64,000 nt of DNA from CALMKX01 sp036274895 (GTDB lineage Bacteria; Acidobacteriota; Thermoanaerobaculia; Multivoradales; SZUA-115), in contig DASUEU010000049.1 in NCBI GenBank assembly GCA_036274895.1, forward strand, positions 186,001 to 250,000. Direction: 5' to 3'. The stretch's first letter is position 1, and each line of letters starts with the position of its first letter. Position numbers and translations under genes: made by a program. Shown here piece after piece: positions 42,170 to 51,202 of the stretch. Under the pieces are notes generated by a model. The model made no database searches. It was not told the origin of the DNA and was given only the letters and a program-made list of their open reading frames with translations.

Positions 42170-42787
42170 TCAGTGGTGGTGAGGTTGCGAGGAGGTCGCC
42201 GTAGGGGTGTCCTCGCCGCGCAGGAAGGCTTCGGCGGCCAGCTCGGCCTCGAGCTCCGCGCGCGAGACCGGGTTCAGCCGCTTCATCTCGGCGAGGTCTT
42301 CGGGGCCGAGCCGCGGCAGCCGGCGCAGGAAGTGCACCAGCTCCCAGCTCTCGCGCTCGCCATCCGGCGTGCCCGTACCGAAAGCCGGCATGCCGGTGAG
42401 CTTGATGCCCTGTTCGATGTAGAAGAAGAGCTCGCCGTCTGAGAGCTGCTGGGTGGCGGGGGCGGTGAGGTCGGGGGTCCGCGGGTACATCCCGCTGCCG
42501 AAGGGGGTGGCGCCCTTGCCGTCGTTGCCATGGCAGGTGGCGCAGTGATCGGCGAAATGCGCCCGGGCGCGGTCGAGGATTTCGCCGTCCACGGCGACCG
42601 GGTTGGGGCGCCTGCGCGCTGCGGACGGCACCAGGAGATGCCGCGCGGCACGGGCCACTCTCACTTCGAGAGCCGGCGGCTCGCGTCGGGCCGAGAGCCC
42701 CATGGCCGCGAAGCCGAGGCCGCCGGCCAGGGCCGCGGCGCCGATCAGGGCGAGAAGGACCAGGGTCGCTCTAGCCGCCGTGCGCAT
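42170..42787 (-). CDS. Membrane-anchored mono-haem cytochrome c
   Basis: The 205 residues have an N-terminal helix (LVLLALIGAAALAGGLGFAA) and one CxxCH (DHCATCHGNDGKG, residues about 82-88). The axial Met is probably in TGMPAFGTG. A His-rich tail (QPHHH) ends the protein. It may pass electrons from or to the multicopper oxidase encoded just upstream, with which it overlaps by 17 bases. Confidence 0.88.
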   Translation of the reverse strand: MRTAARATLVLLALIGAAALAGGLGFAAMGLSARREPPALEVRVARAARHLLVPSAARRRPNPVAVDGEILDRARAHFADHCATCHGNDGKGATPFGSGMYPRTPDLTAPATQQLSDGELFFYIEQGIKLTGMPAFGTGTPDGERESWELVHFLRRLPRLGPEDLAEMKRLNPVSRAELEAELAAEAFLRGEDTPTATSSQPHHH

Positions 42788-44198
42788 GGTGCTGGTGCTC
42801 CTCGGCGGGCTCGGGGGCCTCTTGGGTCTCCACCTTCCAGGCGAGGGTCCCGGCCGGGTTCTCGTACCAGCCTGGATCGGCGTAGCTCTCGAGGCCCTCT
42901 CTCACCTTCACCAGGGTGAACATTCCACCCATCTCGATCGGCCCGAAGGGGCCCTCGCCGGTCATCATCGGCAGGGTGTTGGCCGGGCCGGGCATGTGCT
43001 GGGCGTGGCGGGCGTGCTCGGCCATGCCGGTTGAGCCCATGGCCATGTAGCCCTTGACCAGCTTCGAGATCTGCTGCTCCACGCCGGAGCTGTCCATCCC
43101 CAGCACGTTCGGGATGTCATGGCCCATGGCGTTCATCGCGTGGTGGGTCTTGTGGCAGTGGAAGGCCCAGTCGCCGGGGTTGTCGGCCACGAACTCGAAG
43201 GCCCGCGTCTGGCCCGCGGCCACGTTCACCGAGGTCTCCGGCCACCAGGCGCTCCTGGGGATCGGGCCGCCGTCGGTCTGCGTCACCCACACCTGCACGC
43301 CGTGGATGTGGATCGGGTGGCTGGTCATCGAGAGATTGGCCACGCGGATCCGCACCCGGTCATTCAACCGGCAGACCAACGGGTCCGTGCCCGGAAAGGC
43401 CCGGCCGTTGAAGGTGAAGAGGTTGAAGTCCAGCATCACGTTCGGGTCGGGGGTGGCGGTGTCCGGCTGGATCGCCCACATGTGGGGGAAGATGCAGAAA
43501 TCCCGGTCCACCGGCGGCCCCTCGGGCTTCCTGGGATGGATGACGAAAAAACCCATCATGCCGAGGGCCATCTGCACCATCTCGTCGGCGTGGGGGTGGT
43601 ACATCTGCGTGCCCCACTGGCGCAGGGTGAACTCGTAGGCCCAGGTCTCACCCGGCTGGATGTGCGGCTGGTTCAAGCCGGCCACGCCGTCCATGCCGGC
43701 GGGCAGCAGGAGGCCGTGCCAGTGCACGGAAGTGTGCTCGGGCAGGTGGTTGGTGACCAGGATGCGCACCCGGTCTCCCTCCACGGCCTCGATGGTCGGC
43801 CCGGGGGTCGAGCCGTTGTAGCCCCAGACGTTGACGGTCATTCCCGGCGCGAACTCCACCTGTACCGGCTCGGCGATGAGGTGGAACTCCTTGACCCCGT
43901 CCTTCAGGACGTAGGGCAGAGTGCGGCCGTTGGGCGTGGTCACCGGCGTGTAGCCGAGCTCCCGGCGCCGGCGCAGCACCTCGGCGCGGGTGGGAGGAGG
44001 GTCTGCGGGAGGGGCGGGGGAGGGCACGGGCTTGGGGGCGGCGGGCGCCATCTCATGTTGACCATGATGGCCGTGGTGCCCGGCGTGGGGATCCTCGGCA
44101 GGTGGGGGAGCCTGGGCGGCCACCCACTGGCGGGGCAGGAGGGCGGCGGCGCCGGTCAAGAGGGCGGTGCGGTGGAACCAGTCGCGGCGAGTGATCAT
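42771..44198 (-). CDS. Multicopper oxidase (CopA/laccase-like), Tat-exported
   Basis: The 475 residues begin MITRRDWFHRTALLTGAAAL, a Tat-type signal. All copper motifs are visible: HWHGLLLPAGMDG, YHPHADEMVQ, SHPIHIHGVQVWV and HCHKTHHAMNAMGHDI near residues 135, 180, 300 and 358. A His/Met-rich linker (HAGHHGHHGQHEM) follows the signal. It probably oxidises Cu(I) or a related metal in the periplasm. Its ATG overlaps the TolC-gene stop as ATGA. A fragment of its C-terminus recurs at 39990-40079. Confidence 0.92.
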   Translation of the reverse strand: MITRRDWFHRTALLTGAAALLPRQWVAAQAPPPAEDPHAGHHGHHGQHEMAPAAPKPVPSPAPPADPPPTRAEVLRRRRELGYTPVTTPNGRTLPYVLKDGVKEFHLIAEPVQVEFAPGMTVNVWGYNGSTPGPTIEAVEGDRVRILVTNHLPEHTSVHWHGLLLPAGMDGVAGLNQPHIQPGETWAYEFTLRQWGTQMYHPHADEMVQMALGMMGFFVIHPRKPEGPPVDRDFCIFPHMWAIQPDTATPDPNVMLDFNLFTFNGRAFPGTDPLVCRLNDRVRIRVANLSMTSHPIHIHGVQVWVTQTDGGPIPRSAWWPETSVNVAAGQTRAFEFVADNPGDWAFHCHKTHHAMNAMGHDIPNVLGMDSSGVEQQISKLVKGYMAMGSTGMAEHARHAQHMPGPANTLPMMTGEGPFGPIEMGGMFTLVKVREGLESYADPGWYENPAGTLAWKVETQEAPEPAEEHQHHAHGG

Positions 44199-45631
44199 CG
44201 GTGGCCTCCCGGAGCGTGGTGATCGTGGTGCTCGTGGTGGTCGTGGTGGGGCTCGGGCGCCGGCCCGGCAGCAGGGGCTGCGGCGGGGAACCTGCCACCC
44301 AGGGCGCGTTCGAGGGCGTAGCGGGCCACCCAGGCATCACGCCAGGCTTCGATCGCCGCCTTCTCGGCCTCGATCTCGAGGCGCTTGACCATCAGCAGGT
44401 CGTAGACCCCCTTGAGCATGGCGTTGTAGTGCCGGAGAGTCTCATCGAGGATGCGCACCCGCCCCGGGAGCACGGTGTCGCGGTAGAAGCGGGCGAGGTC
44501 TCGCGAGGCCACGTAGCGATCGGCGAGCTCCCGCACCTCGCTGCGCACCAGGATCGTCAGCTCCTCGAGCTGGCGCTCGGCCCGGCGGTGCTCGGCTTCG
44601 AGGCGGGCGATCGAGGCCGCGCCGGTGTCGAAGATCGGCAGCTCCAGCTCGAGCACCGGGCCGGTCACCCGCAGGCGATCGGGCTCCCGCTCGCGGGAGA
44701 TCCCCACCCGCACGCCGCCGGGGAAGAAGCGGTTCGCCCGGCGCAGGGAGAGGGCCTTCTCGACCAGGCCGACGGCGGCGCGGGCGGCGGCCACGTCGAG
44801 GCGTCCTTCCAGGGCCAGGGCCTCCAGGTCTTGCGTCGCGAGTTCGTCCGCGGGCGGTTCCGGGAGCATCTGCGCCGCTGTCCAGCCGAGGTCGGCGCCG
44901 GCCAGGCCCAGCAGCCGTTGCAGCCCCTCCTGGGCGGCGCGGGCCTCGAGCTCGGCGTGGACCTTCTCGGCCCGGGTCTCGGCGAGCAGGGCCTGCTGCT
45001 CTTCGAGCTCCAGCTGGGGGAGGTTGCCGGCCTGGCGCTGGCGCTCGGCGAAGGCCACCGCGGCCTCCTCGATCTCGACGATCACGCCCAGCCGCTCCAC
45101 TCGCCGGGCGGCGGCCTGATGCTCGGCGAAGGCCATCTTGGTCTCCGCGACGAGGTCGAGCATGGCCTGGCCCATGGAGAGCTTGACCATCTCCAGCTCG
45201 GCGGCGGCGAAGCGCTTGCGCAGGGGGAGCAGGAGGGGGTCGAGCAGGTCCTGGATCAGCCCGGCTTCGACGTTGGTGGCGAGGCCCCCCTCGTTGGGCC
45301 GGCGGGCCGAAAGCTCCAGCGACGGGTTGCTGATACGGGTCGCCTGGGCATAGTCCGCTTGCGAGATGCCCAGCTCCTCGAGCCGGGCGAAGAGGCCGGG
45401 GTTGCGCAGCAGGGCGACCTGGGCCGCGCTCTCGGGGGTCAGAGGCTGGGCGAGCAGGGCGCGGCTGTGCGCCAGGGCCAGTTCGGAGTCGGCGGGGCTG
45501 CGAGGCCAGGCGGTCGCCAGGCCGGAGCGCTCGGAGACCGGCTGCGATGCGGCCTCGAAGCTGCCTTGTGGGTTGGTCGTGGCACAGCCCGCGGTGAGCA
45601 GGGCGAGCCCGATCGAAAGGGCAAGACGCAT
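44195..45631 (-). CDS. TolC-family outer membrane efflux lipoprotein
   Basis: The 478 residues have a lipoprotein signal (LALLTAGC) and the two OEP repeats of TolC-type proteins (e.g. LRNPGLFARLEELGISQADYAQA and the second half from about 300), rich in long amphipathic helices. It forms a trimeric outer-membrane exit duct. The C-terminus is His-rich (PHHDHHEHHDHHAPGGHR), which suits a metal-efflux role. No inner-membrane pump or adaptor is seen next to it. Translationally coupled to the multicopper oxidase. Confidence 0.9.
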   Translation of the reverse strand: MRLALSIGLALLTAGCATTNPQGSFEAASQPVSERSGLATAWPRSPADSELALAHSRALLAQPLTPESAAQVALLRNPGLFARLEELGISQADYAQATRISNPSLELSARRPNEGGLATNVEAGLIQDLLDPLLLPLRKRFAAAELEMVKLSMGQAMLDLVAETKMAFAEHQAAARRVERLGVIVEIEEAAVAFAERQRQAGNLPQLELEEQQALLAETRAEKVHAELEARAAQEGLQRLLGLAGADLGWTAAQMLPEPPADELATQDLEALALEGRLDVAAARAAVGLVEKALSLRRANRFFPGGVRVGISREREPDRLRVTGPVLELELPIFDTGAASIARLEAEHRRAERQLEELTILVRSEVRELADRYVASRDLARFYRDTVLPGRVRILDETLRHYNAMLKGVYDLLMVKRLEIEAEKAAIEAWRDAWVARYALERALGGRFPAAAPAAGPAPEPHHDHHEHHDHHAPGGHR

Positions 45632-45704
45632 GGGTTCGTTCTCCCGTCGTGGTCGAAAGGTCGCCGGGCGAGGCGCGCTCGGCGGGCTCCACGCGGAGAA
45701 CGGA

Positions 45705-46061
45705 TCAGATCCGCAGCGGTGTGGAAAAGGCGGGAGGCGGGGCTTCGGGAGGTCGGAGATCGAAGCGGATCGGTCGCCCGCTCGCCCGGCAGTGCGTCTC
45801 CAGGGTGGCCTGGGTCACCCCGGCGACCGGGGGCGAGGTGGGCCGCTCCTGAGGCCGTGGCAGGGCCGCCTCGCTCTGGTCGCTCGACAGCTCGGAGGCG
45901 CAGCAGCAGGCTGCGCTGACCTCGGTCTCCGGACCGCTTTCGTGGCAGGACATGGACGGCTCAGCGGCCGTCCGGCCGCAGAGACAGAGGCCGGCCGGCA
46001 TCAGCAGGGCCACCAGCAGGGCGGCCGAGCCGAGCGTGCGCAGGTGTGAGGCGCGTGGCAC
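45705..46061 (-). CDS. Small Cys-rich exported protein, first gene of the metal operon
   Basis: From GTG 46061 it encodes about 118 residues: signal peptide (LRTLGSAALLVALLMPAGLCLCG), then SMSCHESG and SAACCCASELS, and later THCRASG. The Cys cluster could bind copper or another soft metal, like DUF2946-type proteins in copper loci. Start choice rests on the signal peptide; no clear ribosome-binding site is visible. It lies 73 bases upstream of the tolC-like gene. Confidence 0.6.
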   Translation of the reverse strand: MPRASHLRTLGSAALLVALLMPAGLCLCGRTAAEPSMSCHESGPETEVSAACCCASELSSDQSEAALPRPQERPTSPPVAGVTQATLETHCRASGRPIRFDLRPPEAPPPAFSTPLRI

Positions 46062-46120
46062 GGGCGCAAGGAAAGCACGGCCGGGAGGTGGTTGTCCAGA
46101 GGGGTGGGCCGAGGACCCCC

Positions 46121-47803
46121 TCACTCTGGCCTTCTCCCCCGTGCCGGGGGAGAAGGGACCGGAGGCAAAGGGGACCGGAGGCGGAGCGAGCCGATTGCCC
46201 GGGCCCTCCGGAGCACCCTCGCCCCTCGCCGAGTCTGGGTGACGACCAGGCCGAGGAAGAGCAGCGTCAACGCCAGGTTGGTCAGGTTGTAGGCCGTCCA
46301 GGCGTCGGGGGCGAGGCCCCAGAGCAGGGCGAAGCCGCCGAAGATGGCCAGCTGGGCGGTGATCAAGCCCCTTCGAGCCTTGTTCCTCGACCAGGCTCCG
46401 AACAGGGCGAGGGTGGCCCAGTAGTAGCGGGAGGCCACGGTCAAGGCGAAAACGGGCACCAGGCCCAGCAGCAGGGCGTCCCCTCGGTTACGGCGCAGCA
46501 GCGTGGCCCCCAGCCAGCCGACCACCAGCAAGCCGGCGAGGCCGTAGTAGAGGGGCCGCTGGGCCGCCAGGGCGGTGCGGCGAGCCGCCTTGGAAGGACC
46601 TTCGGCAGCGTCGAGGTCGATCCGGCCGAGGTCTCGGGTGAGGGCGTGGGCCAGGCCGATGCGCTGCTCGCCGGTCTGGTGGGCCTCGGTGTGGACGCCG
46701 ATCTTGGCCACAAACTCCCCCCAGGCGCCGACCCCCCGCGGCGTCAGGCAGCCGAGGCCGAAGCCGACCACCAGCGCGGCGGCGAAGGTCGCGGCGAAGA
46801 GCCCATCCCGTCGTGCCAGCCGCCGCCGGCGCACGAAGCGCAGGGCCACCGGCAGGGCCAGGGAGGCCACCAGCAGGGCGGGGAAGACCCGCGCCAGAGT
46901 GGCGTAAGCGAAGGCGAGGGCCGAAGCCACCGGCCTGCCGCCGCGCAGCCAGGCGAAGCCGAGGGCAATGGCCGCGAACCAGTCGTATTGGAGAAAACCC
47001 CCCACCAGCCGTTCCTGGTTCACCGGGGAAAGGCAGAACAGCACCAGGACCCAGGTCGCCCTTCGGGCACCAAAGGCCCGGGCCAGGGCCAGGAAGGTCA
47101 GGGGCAAGAGGAGCAGGTCCAGCCCGGAGAGAGCCTTGAGCGCACGCGGCGAGGTGGCGGGCAGCAGTTCGGCCACGGCGCGGCCCACCACGGTCCAGAA
47201 CGGCGTGGCGTTATAGCCGCGGTCGCGGAAGATCGCTCGCCAGTCCTTCGGCCTCATGTGCGGCGCCAGGGCGGAGAGGTCCCGGGCCAGCTCCAGGCGC
47301 CGCTCCGGGGTCAAGCGCTCGAGCCAGCGGGCCTCTACCTCGGGCGAGGCCCGCTCCACCACCTCGTAGGTGTCGAGGTCCCGCACGTTCTCGATCGGCT
47401 GCCAGTAGTCGCCGTAGACCCGGTCCACCGCCAGGCTCAGCCGGTAGATGTCGCTGTAACCGACCTCGCCGAAGTACTTGGCCCCCACGTAATAGTGGTA
47501 GACGTTCCAGACCCGCACCCAGGGGGTGCTGACGTAGCGCCAGAGGTCCGGCCCGGCGCTGTGGGTGACCGCCGCCACCGCCAGGACGGCGAGGGCGACA
47601 CCCTGCCAGGGTCGCGCCCGCCGCCAGCGCGGGCCCAGCAGCACGAGCGCGAGGCCCAGGAGGCAGAGGCCGAGGCGCACCCAGGAGTCGCGCACGGCCG
47701 CCGTAGCCACCCAGGTCGCCGCGGCCGTGCCGGCCAGCACCACGCCGAGGGCCGCGGGGGTGAGGGGGGAGGGGGCGGGCGCGGAGGGAGAAGGCTGGGC
47801 CAT
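46121..47803 (-). CDS. Polytopic membrane protein, glycosyltransferase-87-like
   Basis: The 560 residues have about 11 to 13 membrane helices and a large loop after the first three (WVRVWNVYHYYVGAKYFGEVGYSDIYRLS...). This resembles GT-C/DUF2029 mannosyltransferase-type proteins, whose first loop carries the acidic active site. Aromatic and acidic residues in FGEVGYSDIY are candidates. Specificity is unknown. ATG 47803 gives MAQPSPSAPAP and the first helix. It is divergent from the secreted protease gene. Confidence 0.75.
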   Translation of the reverse strand: MAQPSPSAPAPSPLTPAALGVVLAGTAAATWVATAAVRDSWVRLGLCLLGLALVLLGPRWRRARPWQGVALAVLAVAAVTHSAGPDLWRYVSTPWVRVWNVYHYYVGAKYFGEVGYSDIYRLSLAVDRVYGDYWQPIENVRDLDTYEVVERASPEVEARWLERLTPERRLELARDLSALAPHMRPKDWRAIFRDRGYNATPFWTVVGRAVAELLPATSPRALKALSGLDLLLLPLTFLALARAFGARRATWVLVLFCLSPVNQERLVGGFLQYDWFAAIALGFAWLRGGRPVASALAFAYATLARVFPALLVASLALPVALRFVRRRRLARRDGLFAATFAAALVVGFGLGCLTPRGVGAWGEFVAKIGVHTEAHQTGEQRIGLAHALTRDLGRIDLDAAEGPSKAARRTALAAQRPLYYGLAGLLVVGWLGATLLRRNRGDALLLGLVPVFALTVASRYYWATLALFGAWSRNKARRGLITAQLAIFGGFALLWGLAPDAWTAYNLTNLALTLLFLGLVVTQTRRGARVLRRARAIGSLRLRSPLPPVPSPPARGRRPE

Positions 47804-47956
47804 GGCGGGCAGTCTCCCACGGCCGACCTGACCGCCAGATGAACACGGGACCCTCCGCCGCGTGATGGTTGTCACGTCCCGATCCCCCGCCGGCACCCAT
47901 GTAGCAGCACCGCAACGTCCGACAGGGTTGAAATCCCTCGACAGGAGGATGAGGAG

Positions 47957-50350
47957 ATGAGCCGTAAGCTCGTTTGGCTATTGCTGTTCTCTTTCGGCAG
48001 CGCCGTCCAGGCTGCCCCGGAGGACACCGTTCCCACCGCCGCCCGCTTCGCCGTGCGCGCGGTGAACCAGGTGGATGCCTTCGTCCCGGGCGAGCTGGAC
48101 CTGCTCCGGATCGGCGAGGAAGACGTGATGCGGGAGGGCCTGGGGCTGCCGCCCCGCTTCGCCATCCCGGAGCGGGTGTCCCTCTCCCTCGCCCAGCACG
48201 GCACCTGGGAGGAGCTCCCTGACGGCCGCATGCTCTGGCGTCTGCGCATCCAGGGCCGGGACGGCGCCAATTCGCTCAACCTCGGCTTCACCCGTTACCG
48301 GCTGTCCGAGGGCGCGCGGCTGATGCTCTACGCCACGGACGGCACCCAGGTGCTGCGCCCCTTCACCGCCGCCGACAATGACGAGCACGGCGAGCTGTGG
48401 ACGCCGGTGGTCTTGACCGACGACCTGATCGTCGAGCTGACCGTGCCCAAGGAGGAGAGGGACCGCGTGGAGCTGGAGCTCGGCTGGGTCAACCAGGGCT
48501 ACCGCGGCTTCGGCACCATCACCGCCGACAGCTACAACAAATCCGGCAGCTGCAACCTGGACGTCGAGTGCCTGGACGCCGGGGACACTTGGCGCCAGGA
48601 AATGCGGGCGGTGGGCGTGATCTCGACCGGCGGCTCGACGTTCTGCACCGGCTCGCTGGTCAACAACACCGCGGGCGATCGCAAGATGTACTTCATGACC
48701 GCCAACCACTGCAGCATCACCTCGGGCAACGCGGCGTCCCTGGTGGTCTACTGGAACTACCAGAACTCCTTCTGCCGCGCTCCTGGCAGCGCCGCCAGCG
48801 GCCAGGCCGGTGACGGTCAGCTCAACCAGTTCCACACCGGCTCGATCTTCCGCGCCGCCAACGCGGCCTCGGACTTCACCCTGGTGGAGCTCGACGACCC
48901 GCCGGTGGCCGGCTACAACCACCACTGGGCCGGCTGGGACCGCTCGACCGGCAGCCACGCGTGCAGCGCGGCCTCGCCCTGCGCCTCGATCCACCATCCC
49001 TCGACCGACGAAAAGCGCATCACCTACGTCACCAGCCAGATGGACAGCACCAGCTACAGCGGCACCACCTCGCCGGGCGACGGCACCCATCTCTGGGCCA
49101 AGTGGGCCACCGATCCGCCGGGTCCCTACACCGTGCCGGGTGTCACCGAGCCGGGCTCTTCCGGCTCGCCGCTCTACAACAGCGCCGGGCGCTTCGTCGG
49201 CCAGCTCCACGGCGGCCCCTCCGCCTGCGGTGCAACCGGCAACAACCTCTCGGATTACTACGGCCGCTTCAGCGTCTCCTGGACCGGCGGTGGCACCAGC
49301 TCGACCCGCCTCTCCAACTGGCTCGACGCCGGCGGCACCGGCGCCACCACCACCAACGGCATCGACCAGGGGGGCGGCGGCTGCACGCCACCCGCGGCGC
49401 CGACCGGCTTCTCCGCCAGCGCCACGTCGCAGACCCAGATCAACCTCTCCTGGACGGCCTCCTCGGGCGCCACCTCCTACACCATCCTGCGCTCGACCGC
49501 CAGCGGCGGGCCGTACTCGTCGGTGGGCACCTCGTCCACCACCTCGTTCTCGAACACCGGCCTTTCCTGCAACACCACCTACTACTACGTGGTCACGGCC
49601 TCGAACGGCACTTGCAGCTCGGGCAACTCGGCGCAGGCTCAGGCCACCACCCAGGCCTGCACCGGCAACGTGCTGACCAACGGCGTGCCGGTAACCGGCA
49701 TCTCGGGAGCCAGCGGCAGCCAGCAGTTCTGGACCATGAGCGTGCCCGCGGGGGCCTCCAACCTGCAGTTCCAGACCTCGGGCGGCACCGGGGATGCGGA
49801 CCTCTACGTGCGCTTCGGCTCGGCGCCCACCCTCACCACCTACGACTGCCGGCCCTACACCGGCGGCAACGCCGAGACCTGCACCTTCGCCACGCCCTCG
49901 GCCGGCACCTGGCACGTGATGCTCAACGGCTATTCGGCCTACTCGGGGGTGACGCTGGTCGGCAGCTACTCGACGGGCTCGACCTGCACGGCCACCACCG
50001 AGGTGGAGCCGAACAACAGCCGCACGGCGCCCCAGGCGATCTCTGGGACCTGCAACCAGATCTCCGGCACCTTCCTGAACGACACCGCGACCGGCCAGGA
50101 GGACTTCTTCCGCTTGAGCCTGCCGGCGGGCCGCACGGTGACGGCGCTGCTCAACGGCCTGACCGTGGACTACGACCTCTACCTCTACAACTCGACCACC
50201 GGCGCGGCGGTGGCCAGCTCGACGGCCGGTGGCACCACCGCGGACCAGGCCTCCTGGACCAACACCGGCGCCTCGGCGATCGATGTCTACGTCCGCGTCT
50301 ACCGCTACTCCTCGACCCGCACCACCTACCAGCTGAGGGTGAGCTACTGA
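47957..50350 (+). CDS. Secreted trypsin-like serine endopeptidase with FN3 and PPC domains
   Basis: The 797 residues hold a signal peptide (LVWLLLFSFGSAVQA), a propeptide (to about 190) and an S1-like domain of the lysyl-endopeptidase type. The triad is His in MTANHCS, Asp in ASDFTLVEL and Ser in EPGSSGSPLY (near residues 257, 311 and 400). A fibronectin type III domain follows (PTGFSASATSQTQINLSW). Two PPC-like pre-peptidase C-terminal domains end the protein (about 575-675 and 690-795). GGAGGATGAGG lies upstream of ATG 47957. It probably degrades extracellular protein. Confidence 0.92.
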   Translation: MSRKLVWLLLFSFGSAVQAAPEDTVPTAARFAVRAVNQVDAFVPGELDLLRIGEEDVMREGLGLPPRFAIPERVSLSLAQHGTWEELPDGRMLWRLRIQGRDGANSLNLGFTRYRLSEGARLMLYATDGTQVLRPFTAADNDEHGELWTPVVLTDDLIVELTVPKEERDRVELELGWVNQGYRGFGTITADSYNKSGSCNLDVECLDAGDTWRQEMRAVGVISTGGSTFCTGSLVNNTAGDRKMYFMTANHCSITSGNAASLVVYWNYQNSFCRAPGSAASGQAGDGQLNQFHTGSIFRAANAASDFTLVELDDPPVAGYNHHWAGWDRSTGSHACSAASPCASIHHPSTDEKRITYVTSQMDSTSYSGTTSPGDGTHLWAKWATDPPGPYTVPGVTEPGSSGSPLYNSAGRFVGQLHGGPSACGATGNNLSDYYGRFSVSWTGGGTSSTRLSNWLDAGGTGATTTNGIDQGGGGCTPPAAPTGFSASATSQTQINLSWTASSGATSYTILRSTASGGPYSSVGTSSTTSFSNTGLSCNTTYYYVVTASNGTCSSGNSAQAQATTQACTGNVLTNGVPVTGISGASGSQQFWTMSVPAGASNLQFQTSGGTGDADLYVRFGSAPTLTTYDCRPYTGGNAETCTFATPSAGTWHVMLNGYSAYSGVTLVGSYSTGSTCTATTEVEPNNSRTAPQAISGTCNQISGTFLNDTATGQEDFFRLSLPAGRTVTALLNGLTVDYDLYLYNSTTGAAVASSTAGGTTADQASWTNTGASAIDVYVRVYRYSSTRTTYQLRVSY

Positions 50351-50390
50351 CGCTGGCCGCTCGCTGACGATCGACTCGGCTGCTTTTCCA

Positions 50391-50416
50391 GCGCCCGCCC
50401 CTCACCGGGGCGGGCG
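50391..50416 (+). terminator. Candidate Rho-independent terminator of the serine protease gene
   Basis: CGCCCGCCCC and GGGGCGGGCG form a ten-base GC stem around a five-base loop, 41 bases after the protease stop. The downstream T-content is modest (TGGTTCTCTC). Confidence 0.55.
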
Positions 50417-50459
50417 TGGTTCTCTCCGGCCGCGGATGTCCATAGAATGCTGGCCGGAC

Positions 50460-51137
50460 ATGCGCATCCTGCTGGTCGAAGACGATTTACCCCTGGGCGA
50501 GGCCGTCTCGGACATCCTCCGCGATGAGCGCTACGCCGTCGACCACGCCCCCACCGGCTCCGAGGCCGCGGAGCTGATGGACATCAACGAGTACGACCTC
50601 GCCGTGCTCGATTTCCACATCCCCCCTCCCACCGGCCTCGAGTTGCTGCGCGCCTGGCGCCAGCAAGGCCGCACCCTGCCGGTGCTGATGCTCACCGCCC
50701 GCTCGGCGGTGGAGGACCGGGTCAGCGGCCTCGACGCCGGGGCGGACGACTACCTGGTCAAGCCGTTCGACTTCTCGGAGCTGCTGGCCCGGGTGCGCAG
50801 TCTGCTGCGGCGCAAGGAGAAGCCGCTCCAGTCCACCCTCGAGGCCGGCGACCTGGTGATGGACCGCGCCGCCCACGAGGTGAGGGTCGCCGGCCAGCCC
50901 ATCGACCTCTCGCCCAAGGAGTTCGCCCTCCTCGAGTACCTCCTGGCCAACCGCGACCGCGTGATCTCCCGCACCGAGATCGAGGAGCACGTCTGGGACT
51001 CCTCCTTCGACTCCATGACCAACATCGTCGACGTCCTGGTCCACCGCCTGAGGAAGAAGATCGACGGCGACCGGGACGACCGGTTGGTGCACACGGTCAA
51101 AGGGGCGGGCTACAAGCTGGCGGGGCGGCGGGGGTAG
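50460..51137 (+). CDS. OmpR-family response regulator
   Basis: The 225 residues have an N-terminal receiver domain (VEDD at 7-9, phospho-acceptor Asp51 in AVLDFHIP, Lys in YLVKPFD) and a C-terminal winged-helix domain (DLSPKEFALLEYLLANRDRV...VDVLVHRLRKKID). ATG 50460 is chosen because it directly begins MRILLVEDD. A TAGAAT box at 50443-50448 lies only 11 bases before it, suggesting a near-leaderless transcript. The likely partner kinase is convergent, 65 bases downstream. Confidence 0.93.
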   Translation: MRILLVEDDLPLGEAVSDILRDERYAVDHAPTGSEAAELMDINEYDLAVLDFHIPPPTGLELLRAWRQQGRTLPVLMLTARSAVEDRVSGLDAGADDYLVKPFDFSELLARVRSLLRRKEKPLQSTLEAGDLVMDRAAHEVRVAGQPIDLSPKEFALLEYLLANRDRVISRTEIEEHVWDSSFDSMTNIVDVLVHRLRKKIDGDRDDRLVHTVKGAGYKLAGRRG

Positions 51138-51158
51138 GGGAATCGAGCGTCGGCCCCG

Positions 51159-51178
51159 CGAGGCGTTTCAACGCCTCG
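51159..51178. terminator. Small stem-loop between response regulator and kinase genes
   Basis: CGAGGCGT-TTCA-ACGCCTCG is an eight-base stem in the 65-base convergent gap. No T-tract follows, so it is a weak terminator candidate. Confidence 0.4.
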
Positions 51179-51202
51179 TGAGGAGTCGGACGATCTTGTC
51201 CC

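Noticed and set aside
46121..46240. Separate gene in the 3' end of the membrane protein
   Set aside because: The stretch is a low-complexity Pro/Arg tail of the same frame (PPVPSPPARGRRPE).
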